Below, piece after piece: positions 56,103 to 64,000 of a stretch of DNA of 64,000 nucleotides; positions within the stretch are counted from its first letter, which is position 1; the number at the start of each line of letters is the position of its first letter. The DNA lies in assembly GCA_028571685.1 (NCBI GenBank), contig CM053156.1, forward strand, positions 86,369,049-86,433,048, in the 5' to 3' direction. A model generated the notes under the pieces. It ran no database searches. It saw only the letters and a program-made list of their open reading frames with translations, and was not told where the DNA came from. The DNA comes from Heterohyrax brucei. Its lineage: Eukaryota; Chordata; Mammalia; Hyracoidea; Procaviidae. Position numbers and translations under genes: made by a program.

Positions 56103-59100
56103 GTAACCAGGGATTTGGTCCCCAGGTGGGCCGGGCCGGCTGTACCTGTGCACACCTGGCGGCCTGCGAGTCCCCACCAAGAGCATGGGCATGGCCAGGG
56201 GCCACCTTAGGGACACCTGGCGAAGGACAAGCCTCGCCCCTTCTCCTAGGCCGTCCACCAGGTCTGAAACAGGCCTGTGGCTTTGCGACAAGAATCAAGT
56301 ATTTACTTACTGAGGGCCTACGAATTGTTCTTGTTTTTAAGCTTTGCTGGATTAAAAGGGAGAAACAAAATTTCTTATTATCTGTCCCATTTAAATGAGA
56401 GATGGCTGTGTATTTTAGGTTATAGTTTAATCTTCCTCTCTTTTTTTAATTAATAAGGGTTTAATTTAAAAATAGATGCATTTTCTAAAAGATTCGTTGT
56501 GTTCAGCAATTGTTTTTAATGAAATTTTTTCAATTGGCATCCTATCAGATTACTAAATAATATTATCCTATTTCTTGGAAATTTTAACCACTATATCAAG
56601 CTGCTAATATAGCAGTTTGCTAATTTAGATACAAACAGGTCAGTTTAGGGACAACAATACATAATTATTTGGCCCCTAAACTTCAGTTCCAACTCTTAGG
56701 GTCACTACGAGTCAGATCCCACTCGATGGCAGTGGGTTTGGTTTGTTTGTTTTGGAAACTTCTGTTATCCTATTTGCCATCTTTATGATTTTTACCGTTT
56801 CCTTATAAAACTTTTCAACGGCACTTGGATGGCTATAAAACTTTTATTGCCAAGCCAAGCCAAGTGCCGTCGAGTCGGATCCGACTCATGGCAACCCTTT
56901 TATTAGTCACTTAATATTTTTCTTTACATTGGCTTTGTTTCACTTAAATGAATTTACTTTTAAATCACTCTCATAAATGGAAAGCTAATGATCATTAGTC
57001 ATAGAATATACACTACTAATTTTTTTAAAAACCTTTATCCAAGAACCTCCATTAGAAAATATTATTGTAGCAGTCTTTGCCCTCTGCCCAGAATTCTTCT
57101 CCCTCCCTCTCTTATCAAACTTCTGTTCATCCTTCAAGCCTCAATTCAGATGGCCCCTCATATGTGTACAGGGCTATTTAGGACCTGAGACTGTGCTTTC
57201 CAAAGTCCAAAGTGTCTACTGAGTCCCTGAAATACAGTTGCTATAAATTGAAATCAACTCAACAGTAACAGGTTTGGGTGTTTTTGTTTTGTTTTGTTTT
57301 GTTTTGTTTCTTGGTGAGACCAAATTGAGGTGGACTGTACCTGGTTACATAGCAGTTAAGTGCTACATCGGTTAACCAAAAGATTGGCAGTTTGAATCCA
57401 CCAGACGCTCCTTGGAAACTCTACAGGACAGTTCTACTTTGTCCTATAGCGTCTCTATGAGTTGGAATTGACTCAATGGCACTGAGTTTGTTTTTTGGGG
57501 TTTTTTTGATGACAGTAAAATACACAGCATATTTTTTAAAAAAAAAAAAATTTAAAAATCCCTACGTGTTTAAAATTAAATTTACCCATTTCCTTTTACT
57601 TTTCTTATTTTTTTAATATGGCGACTAGAAAATTTAGCCTTTCCGTGTGGCTCCTAGCCATGGCTCGTGTTAGGCATTGATTGAACTCAGATCTCCTAAA
57701 CTGCTCAGGGCCCTGGGTTAAAGAGCTTGCAACAGCCTCTGGACCTTTTTAGAAACATGAGGTTGGGGGTTGGGGGGAGGAGCAGATATTGATTCCAAAA
57801 CAGGAAAAGAAACTTGAAAACTGAAAGGAAAAGATGTTTAATTAGATGTTTGCAAAACAGGACATGCCAGCTCTTCCCCACGGCCCAATCAGCTCACAAG
57901 TACAAGCCCACTGCCGTGGAGCCAGCCCCAAGGAATGCAGCCCCCACATGTCTCAGAGCAGAACTGTTCTCCACGGGGTTTTCAGGGCTGATTTTTCAGA
58001 AGCCAATTGCCAGGCCTTTCTTCCAAGGTGTTCTGGGTGGACTGGACCCCTCCAGCCTTACAGTCAGCATCCAGGCCTGCTCACCGTTTGCGGTGTCAGG
58101 CGGCTCCAGGCTGTTAAGAGTCTTCCAATAAGGGTGTCCTTTCTTTGAACAAGAATAAAACGAGTTATGTAAATGATAGAGTTTCAGCTGTTTTCTTATT
58201 TGGAAGTACATCTGATGACATTATATGTGGAAAAGAATTTTGGGTAAATGGCCACTATGGCATCTCCCGAATGAGGCTGAAAATAATCAGTGATCATCTC
58301 CCGATATCTATTGCCATTGACAGTCACAGCCTGTCCTCCTTCATGTTGGAAAAAATCAGGGCCGATGATTCCACTGAACCAACATCCACCGGATGGTAAC
58401 TTTGGGGGATGAAGTGGACAGTCTTGAATCTCCATTGGATTCTCATTATTCCCGATGGATGACTTTGTTTGTTAACAAAACTGCTCACCCAAAGCTGCAC
58501 CTCATCACTGAAGACAACTTTTTGTCTTCCAGCGGCTCCAGAGCCTGGCCAGGAAACGTATGGCACAATCTGTGGTCACTGGACTTCAGTTCTTGATTTA
58601 CAAACAGTTCTGCAAGGGTGGGCCTTCGAGTCCAAAAGCCGAATCTGTCCAGTTGTGGTCCACGAAAGGCCAAGTTCTTATGTTCGGGGAGAGGTTGATT
58701 GGGATGGATTCTCGTGGACTCTCTGACGAATGGTGGTGATGCTTTTATTGGAACGTGTGTTTCATTGACAAACAGGTGTTGTCTGATTGGCAACAGACTC
58801 TACTGTCTTGAATTTTTGATTAAACGTGTAATTGTTCTCTTGGTGGGACGATTATGCACATCATAAGTTTCATGTAACGAATACATGGAATGTTTGGCAA
58901 AGGGAACATTCATGTTAATAATGAACTGTAATAATTTCTACCATTGTGGAACCGTGAAACTTTTCATGGCTATTTGGCAAGACTAATCAAAATAATGTGA
59001 TAAATATGGCCGCAGTGAGCTTCAAAAACAGGTCATCCTTATACGGAGACTCTTTATGCATTCAGTGTGAGACACAAAGCTGGCCAGGAGTCAGGGGAGG

Positions 59101-62100
59101 CAAGTAAGTTACCTGGGCCCAAGATTTAGGGAGGTGCTGAATCTCAGCATCCTGCAAGTGCCACTTGCACGACCTTGAGTGTGTGCCTCCGGGGTGCCAG
59201 AGTGCCTCCCCTCCCTTACTCCACCCCTGGGCTTGAGCACAAGGAGACTTAATAGAGATCTCAGTAATGATTTCATGTGTGCCCGCCACTGTGAGTCACC
59301 AGGTCCCAAATGTAAGAAGGTCTAGAACCTAAAAGTCCCCTCAGGGCTTGCCAGGCTGTCCTTGCTGTCCCCTGAGCGTTCTCAGTGAAACAGTTAGCCA
59401 ACACCCCTCATTCATTAGATGGTAGTCTCTGCACAGTCATGTGGGTTCCTCAGTGGCAGGGCCAGATGCCAGCGCCATCCCTCGAAGCCCTTACTCAGAC
59501 CACATGCGCAGAGAAGGGCACCTTCTTTCCTGGGTACCTGTCAGGGTTTGCTCTCTAACTTTTACAGATTGTGTCAGGCACTGAAAGATGTTCTTTTTCA
59601 GGAAATGCCGCCTGAAAGCTGAAACGGAAGCACGGAAAAACTGGGCCCAGAACTGGGGGTTTTTAACCACTCCCCTCGAGGAGGTAAATACACTTTTATG
59701 AGCCTGGAGGTTATAAATCAATTACTTGCAAGAATAAACAGTTACGAAGTAGATAATTTTCAAGAATAAAATTTTTGCCAGATGCTCTCCAGCTGGTTCT
59801 GACTCACAGTGACCCTGATGTATCAGAGTGGGAACTGTGCTCTATAGGGCCTTCTGATGCACTGTGACCCCAGTGCGTCAAAGTAGAACTGTGCCCTGTA
59901 GGGTCTTCTGACTCACAGTGATCCCGGTGTGTCAGAGCGGAGCTGTGCTCTGCAGGGTTTTCAAAGGCTGGTTTTTTGGAAGTCGACTGCCAGTCCTCCC
60001 TTCTGGGGCCCATCGGGGCAGACTTGAGCACATGCACTGTGCAGCCACTCAGAGACTCCCAAGAAAAAAATTCTATTTGTGGAGTGTTGCAGGTGAAGAT
60101 GGCTAAAGATGAAACCGGGAAAGACCTTCCTCCCACAGAGTCACTGAGCTCACAGCACCTGCCGGGCGTGTTCTAGTGTGTCATCCAGGTCATCACACTG
60201 AAACCTCATAATAATATCCTGTGCAGAGGCAAATGCTGTTTTATGCCCATTTTACAGATTAACAAACCGGACTCAAAGAAGTGCAAAAGTCCATAGCTAA
60301 TAAGGAGAAGCACCAGGATGAGGAGCTGGCCTGTCTGAGTCTGTAGCCATGTAGCCTCAAATTTCCCATCTGTACAATGGAATCGTAGTCGTCTACCACC
60401 TCATGGAGTGGTTGTAAGGTTCATGTGAGATGAGAAGGCACGTGGAAGCAGGACTTCAAACCAGTTCTTACCAATTCAGTCATGACCAAGGAAACAACAC
60501 TGTAACGGACCTAAATTTTTTAATTTGGGGTGAACCAGAACCATAACTGGAATGGGAAATGTTACAGGTCTAACCCCTGCTAGAAACTTAATCTCTGTCT
60601 TAAAACATGAGGGCCTTGTGCAGGTTGCATAGCAACCAGATCTGTTGCCTGTTGGATAATGCAGAGTTTGTCGGAAGCAGTGGTGCCCTGCTCAGGGATG
60701 GTGGCCCTCCATGCCACTCTGGATGGGTGTTGTTCTCCTCAGTCTTGTCAATAATCCAGGTTCCTGAAATGACCCGCTGTGCCTCTTTCTAGTCTCCTAT
60801 CCCAGGGCTTTGACAGATAATTTTTCCCACTCCAGATATGGCTGCAGATCAGGTATTCCCCAAATCCGTTCCAAGCTTATCCCATCAGCCACGATTGAAC
60901 TATTTCCCACCAATTTACAGCTCTGCTTGGAAGCCTAGTCGGGCTTGGAGGCCAGATGCATATGTTAGGGATTACTGGTGATATACTTTCAGCATTCCCT
61001 AAACCAAGGACCACAAGCCCTGAAGTATACAGGGACCAGACTTGTGACAGAAGCAGAAGGGGTCAGGCATAATAATAGGGAGTGCTGGGCACACAGGCAG
61101 AGATCACTGGCCCTGTCCAAAGAGGCAGTCACCATTAGCCCTAGCGAAAAGTTACCCTGCAGGATGCCAATCAAGAGAGTGCAGAAGCCCAGGTGTTTAG
61201 ATGACATCTTCTGTGTGGGGCGTTTACAGTGGTGTCTTAGTTTCTTAGTGCTGCTGTAACAAAAGTGCTACCAGCAGGTGGCTTTAAACAAACAATTTAT
61301 TTTCTCACCATTTAGGAGGCTGGAAGTCCTAGTGCAGGACACCAGCTCCAGCGGAAGCCTTTCTCTCTGTTGGCTCTGGAGGCAGGTCCTTGCCTCTCAT
61401 CAGCTTCTGTTCCTCCATTGCTTCTTTGCCAATATCCCTGTGGCATGGCATCTCTCTTCCCCTGTCTGGGCTTGCTGCTGTGCCGTATCATATCTGCTCT
61501 TTCATATGAGGTCTGACAGTTAAGTCCACAAACTTAATTGTTCTAAGTGCTACATACCTCGTTGCTGAATATCACTATGGTTACCTTGGAAGTACTCCAC
61601 TTGGGAAGCTGTGCACTAATGCCAGGGCCTCGTCCACCCTTCAAAGCAGTTTTGGGACTCTTTGTGGAATGGTGATTTCATGTGGTAGCACAGTGGCAAG
61701 TTCACAAACTTAAGAGTATACTAAGCTTCTAGCCAGTAAACAAACAACTGTACTGGAACATCTTCCCTACTCACTGATCTGGCCCCCAGTGACTTTTTCT
61801 TTACCCAAAGATAAAGGAAATACTGAAAGGAAGACATTTGGATGACATTCAGAACATCAGAGGTAATACGACGACAGCTCTGATGGCCATTCCAGGAAGA
61901 GTTCCAAAATTGCTTTGAAGGGTGGACTAGGTGCTGGCATGGATGCATAGCTTCCCAGGGGAAGTCCTTGGAAGGTGACTGTAGTGATATTCAGCAATAA
62001 GATCTGTAGCACTTTTTCTAGGATGAGTTTGTGAACTTAACTGGCAGCCCTGTATCTCAGAAGCGACTGGGGTAAGGCACAGCCCACACTGATACAAGGG

Positions 62101-63763
62101 ATACCTTACACCCCAGGGAGACCGCACCTGTAGGTGTGCTGTGGTTGCTGGCTGCTGCCTGGTGGATTCCCAGCTGCGGTGACCCCGTACAGCAGAGGAG
62201 CACTGCCCCCGAGTGTTTCCTGAGCTGGGATGTGTATGGGAGCAGACGGCCAGGGCTCTCTCCACTGAAGCCACTGACGGGTTCCAACCACCAGTCCTCC
62301 AGTTAGCAGCCGAGTGCTTAATCGCTGTGCCACCAGAGTTCCTTCCCAAGTGTTTTTAGGAGACACAAACAATCCATAACAAATGGCAATTCAGATTTAT
62401 GAACACTGTACCCACAAACGAAATCCTTGTGTGGGCTTCAGGGGGGTGGTGGGCTACTGGTTTGTAATCTTTAAATTATTCCCAAGACCCAACATAGGGA
62501 AACCCTGTTTCTTGGAAGCTCCATTTTTTGGGGTGGATTGCCATTCTCAGAACCGCATAATGCAAGGTGTTTGTGATTTGAGGCAGAACAAACCCAGTTA
62601 TTCACCCCACCCCACCAGTTTTGAGATTATGCCATTCTTAATGAGTTTTTCTTTTTTTTTAAAGAACTTCTTAGGGAGCTGTGCAACTGGAAATTTTTTG
62701 CATAAAATGAGTCTTTATTAATATAATCTGCATAAAGGAGTCTATATTAACATTCTTTATATGTAATTAGATGGAGTTTTCAAAGAGTTCAAAATTGCTT
62801 TAAAATATAAAAAGAAAAAGGGGGTTCTCCTGTGATATTTTACTAGTTGGTCCTGGATCTTGCTGGCATTGTCTCATCTGAGTCCACCACCTGCCAAGTT
62901 TTCTCCGATTACTGCTTGGAGGGCGTGAATCAGCAGTGGTAACTTGAAGTTGTAGGGGTTAGCTGTCAACGCTGGCGTTCAAACCCCGGCTCTGCTCCTT
63001 CCCAGGAGCCCAAGTGGCACAAACTGTGGATGCGCTTGGCTGCTGCCACAGGTTGGAGGGTGGAGACAACCCAGGGCACCTGGGAAGAAAGGCCTGAAGG
63101 TCTGCTTCCAAGAAGTCAGCCGCTGGGAACCCTGTGGGGCACAGCTCTACTCTGACACACAGGGGAGTGCCATGAGTTGGGGTTGACTTGATGGCAGCAG
63201 GGATGGATGGACAGACTGATGGATGGACAGATAGATGGACTGACAGATGGACAGATGGATGGGTGGGATGGTGGGTGAGTAGCTTGGTGTATGGATGGAT
63301 GGGTGAACAGATGGACGGACGGACGGACGGGCGGGTGGGCGGGCGGGCGGGCGGGTGTATGGGTGTGATGGGTGGGTGAGTGTAATGGGTAGATGGGTGG
63401 ATGGGTGGGTGGGTGGATGGGTGGATGGATGGATAAGCGAGTGAATGGATGGATGGTAGGTGGGAGTGGATGGGTGAGTGGATGGATGGATTAATGGATT
63501 GATACATGGATCAGTGGATGCATGGACAGATAGTCCTCTTTCTAACAGGGTCATTGAGACCAGCCAGTTCACACCTGAGTCTTACTGTTGTCTTCATGAA
63601 ATGTGGCACCCTAGCATGGCTCTGCCTGACGTTTCCATCTCTGGGCATTCTGTTTCAGTTGCTCAAGTGTGAAGGAGAAGAGCCCCGGACCCCAAGGCCC
63701 AAAATTGAGCTACCGGAGCGTTTCCGCATCCGGCCCGTGACCCCCGTGGAGAAATACATCAAG
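56035..63763 (+). CDS. CIMIP1: CIMIP1 (C20orf85), ciliary microtubule inner protein 1, partial (exons 1-3)
   Basis: The product is a small protein that binds inside the doublet microtubules of motile cilia (a microtubule inner protein). It stabilises the axoneme and has no enzymatic role. Three exons (56035-56102, 59602-59683, 63659-63763) join in frame to give 85 residues, beginning MAQKPISTAAAERMNLVAQD. The middle is WKCRLKAETEARKNW and the third exon carries IELPERFRIRPVTPVEKYIK. These closely match the human protein as I remember it (137 aa), so about 60% of the coding sequence is present and the rest lies beyond the window. The start agrees with the human N-terminus. No signal peptide or membrane segment is seen. 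Introns are about 3.5 and 4.0 kb. The X-box promoter suggests RFX-driven expression in ciliated cells. It is the only recognisable gene here. Confidence 0.96.
57335..57500 (+). repeat. AfroSINE (short form)
   Basis: It shows 'cctggttacatagcagttaa', 'accaaaagattggcagtttg', 'acgctccttggaaactctac' and 'ctctatgagttggaattgac'. Confidence 0.92.
57900..58100 (-). repeat. AfroSINE (long form), minus strand, diverged
   Basis: It shows 'aagcccactgccgtggagcc', 'gcagaactgttctccacggg' and 'ccaattgccaggcctttctt'. The head is eroded. Confidence 0.78.
58190..58960 (-). pseudogene. Decayed Tc1/mariner-superfamily transposase
   Basis: Minus-strand fragments in shifting frames align in order to one transposase family. 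From 5' to 3' they are an N-terminal HNRPTKRTITRLIK (about 58812-58853), LFVNQELKSSDHRLCHTF (about 58557-58611), FSDEVQLWVSSFVNKQ (58465-58512), PLHPPKLPSGGCW, FSGIIGPDFFQHEG, and VTVNGNRYREMITDYF. This is the layout 'VQ-LKP-DH-RR-F ... FSDEAHF-L-G-VNKQN ... HP-KVTVWCG ... GIIGP-FF ... VTVNG-RYR-M' of Tc1/mariner-like elements. The first catalytic Asp is in FSDE. The last catalytic residue and both inverted ends are missing or unrecognised. Frameshifts make it dead. It lies in intron 1 of CIMIP1, antisense to it. The family is different from the mariner at 43051 and 61507. Confidence 0.85.
58965..59595. other. CIMIP1 intron 1, distal part
   Basis: No repeat or exon was recognised. The acceptor of exon 2 follows, with a T-rich tract ('ttctttttcag', 59591-59601). 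Confidence 0.5.
59602..59683 (+). CDS. CIMIP1: CIMIP1 coding exon 2
   Basis: 82 bp: it completes the split Trp codon, then encodes 27 residues (K-C-R-L-K-A-E ... F-L-T-T-P-L-E-E). Acceptor 'ttctttttcag' and donor gtaaat (GT at 59684-59685) are both good. The exon ends in phase 0. The NWxQNWGF core matches human. Confidence 0.96.
59776..60000 (-). repeat. AfroSINE, minus strand, with internal 55-bp triplication
   Basis: The SINE tail segment beginning 'ttctgactcacagtgaccct' is present three times, at 59797, 59852 and 59906 (periods 55 and 54 bp). It is followed once by the long-form middle ('ggttttttggaagtcgactg'). The extra units lengthen the SINE tail inside intron 2. Confidence 0.85.
60170..60480. 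repeat. Two MIR fragments in opposite orientation
   Basis: 60175-60330 is reverse MIR ('tgcccattttacagattaac', 'gtccatagctaataaggaga'). 60345-60450 is forward MIR 3' half ('tttcccatctgtacaatgga', 'ctcatggagtggttgtaagg'). Confidence 0.78.
60490..61230. other. CIMIP1 intron 2, unique part
   Basis: Nothing recognised. Confidence 0.45.
61236..61506 (-). mobile_element. MaLR/ERVL-type LTR-like element, antisense, broken by mariner
   Basis: 'gtgtcttagtttcttagtgc', 'tgctgtaacaaaagtgctac', 'acaatttattttctcaccat' and 'tctctgttggctctggaggc' match the antisense LTR pattern. It is interrupted at a TA by the element at 61507-62052. A short remainder may continue to about 62110. Confidence 0.65.
61507..62052 (+). 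mobile_element. Fold-back mariner derivative, 546 bp, TA-flanked
   Basis: TA flanks it at 61505-61506 and 62053-62054. The ends are inverted ('gtctgacagttaagtccaca' left; the reverse complement of the right end has 'gctgccagttaagttcacaa'). The match continues for about 160 bp ('aagtgctacatacctcgttg' against 'agtgctacagatcttattgc'). The + strand core has mariner C-terminal remnants: LEHLPYS-IWPPVTFSLPK (about 61759-61815) is a decayed HPPYSPDLAP-DFFLFPK. The copy at 43051-43614 has the same structure in the other orientation. Confidence 0.88.
62135..62345 (-). repeat. AfroSINE (long form), minus strand
   Basis: It shows 'attcccagctgcggtgaccc', 'gagcagacggccagggctct', 'gttccaaccaccagtcctcc' and 'aatcgctgtgccaccagagt'. 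Confidence 0.88.
62390..62990. other. CIMIP1 intron 2, unique AT-rich part
   Basis: Nothing recognised. A T9 run and AT-rich text lie at 62640-62820. Confidence 0.45.
63005..63200 (+). repeat. AfroSINE (long form)
   Basis: It shows 'gagcccaagtggcacaaact', 'gaaaggcctgaaggtctgct', 'ggggcacagctctactctga' and 'catgagttggggttgacttg', then 'atggcagcag'. It leads directly into the tetranucleotide array. Confidence 0.88.
63201..63530. repeat. Mixed tetranucleotide array, ~330 bp
   Basis: Runs of GGAT, GGAC, GGGC, GGGT and TGGA follow one another with few interruptions. It starts at the SINE tail, which probably seeded it, and ends 128 bp before exon 3. Confidence 0.95.
63659..63763 (+). CDS. CIMIP1: CIMIP1 coding exon 3
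   Basis: 105 bp, 35 codons, phase 0 at both ends. Acceptor 'tctgtttcag' (AG at 63657-63658). It encodes LLKCEGEEPRTPRPKIE, followed by the highly conserved LPERFRIRPVTPVEKYIK. The donor is taken as GT at 63764-63765 (gttcgc), which is weak at +3 and +4. It is chosen because the human protein has an exon junction-compatible 'YIK-V' here and the read-through loses similarity at once. Confidence 0.92.
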
Positions 63764-64000
63764 GTTCGCAAAGTCATTAGTCAAATACTGATTTCCATAA
63801 GTAAGAAACAAGCCCCTATGGAAATGGTGCCACCGCGGGGGGACGAGGCCAGCTTCCAGAGGCGGGAGCACAGTGGCCCAGTTCTCACAGAGGCCAATTT
63901 CCAGCCCTTTTCCAGGCCTGGATGTGGGACATGTCAGGCTGCATGTCTGTACACAAAAGGTCTGTGCCTTAAGCTCTGCAAAATGAGACAGAAGAAAGGT
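63764..64000. other. CIMIP1 intron 3, start
   Basis: The exon 3 frame stays open to the window edge but encodes nothing like the known protein, so this is read as intron. The remaining exon or exons lie to the right. Confidence 0.7.

Larger units (their letters stand above)
55850..56105 (+). promoter_or_regulatory. CIMIP1: GC/CpG-rich promoter region of CIMIP1
   Basis: This roughly 250-bp stretch is visibly GC- and CpG-rich, unlike the AT-richer flanks, and contains the start codon of CIMIP1. It holds 'gccgggcgcggcgccgcctc', an RFX X-box and a further half-site. No TATA box is placed properly, so dispersed initiation is likely. A forkhead-like GTTTAC core lies farther up at 55751-55756. The transcription start itself cannot be read from sequence. 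Confidence 0.75.
56110..58150. other. CIMIP1 intron 1, proximal part
   Basis: AT-rich sequence with SINE pieces: a + strand tail at 56685-56760, a minus tail at 56845-56900 ('gtgccgtcgagtcggatccg'), another tail at 57225-57285, and (TTTTG)n at 57279-57308. No conserved exon was recognised. Confidence 0.6.

Noticed and set aside
62959..63572. 182- and 141-codon minus-strand frames rich in Pro/His/Ser
   Set aside because: They translate the GGAT-type tetranucleotide array and the adjacent SINE inside a CIMIP1 intron.
63764..64000. Continuation of CIMIP1 exon 3 to the window edge
   Set aside because: Similarity to the known protein stops exactly at AAG|GT. The read-through residues do not resemble CIMIP1.

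Overview
This is mammalian nuclear DNA, almost certainly from an afrotherian (elephant, sirenian, hyrax or relative). The strongest sign is about forty copies of the AfroSINE family, with the characteristic 'gtggttaag ... ggggcagttctac ... gtcgctatgagt' layout. They are joined by an RTE/BovB-type LINE that shares their 3' tail, two L1-mobilised 600-bp retroposons, L1, MIR, L2 and MaLR-type LTR remnants, and many microsatellites. I found no bacterial-type operons, CRISPR arrays or functional tRNA/rRNA genes.

Only one gene is recognisable. On the + strand, positions 56035-63763 carry the first three coding exons of CIMIP1 (C20orf85, ciliary microtubule inner protein 1): 56035-56102, 59602-59683 and 63659-63763. 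They give 85 codons in a continuous splice-compatible frame, and the gene runs off the right edge. A GC/CpG-rich promoter lies just upstream. It contains a palindromic RFX X-box (55951-55963) 71 bp before the ATG and a second half-site, which fits control by the RFX motile-cilium programme. In human, this gene lies on 20q13.3 with a long gene-poor interval on its PMEPA1 side. The first 55 kb here fits that interval.

Layout: 1-5.7 kb, SINEs, a CA-rich array, a TSD-flanked retroposon and antisense L1. 5.7-13.4 kb, LTR fragments, AfroSINEs, an RTE LINE with a readable reverse transcriptase, and a second retroposon copy. 13.4-20.1 kb, GC-richer unique sequence, tandem repeats and an old L1. 20-34 kb, LTR-like elements and dense SINEs. 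34-43 kb, tetranucleotide arrays and unique sequence. 43-50 kb, a fold-back mariner, L2 and two RTE 3' ends. 52.8-55.5 kb, LTRs including an intact solo LTR with a 4-bp TSD, then an L1 3' end. 55.8-64 kb, the CIMIP1 locus, whose introns hold a decayed Tc1/mariner-like transposase, a second fold-back mariner and a tetranucleotide array 130 bp before exon 3.

The most unusual material is the DNA-transposon content. Two TA-flanked mariner derivatives of about 550 bp have inverted arms of roughly 160 bp, and a separate transposase relic resembles families I know mainly from invertebrates. Repeat edges are read by eye and are approximate unless TSD or TA boundaries are quoted.
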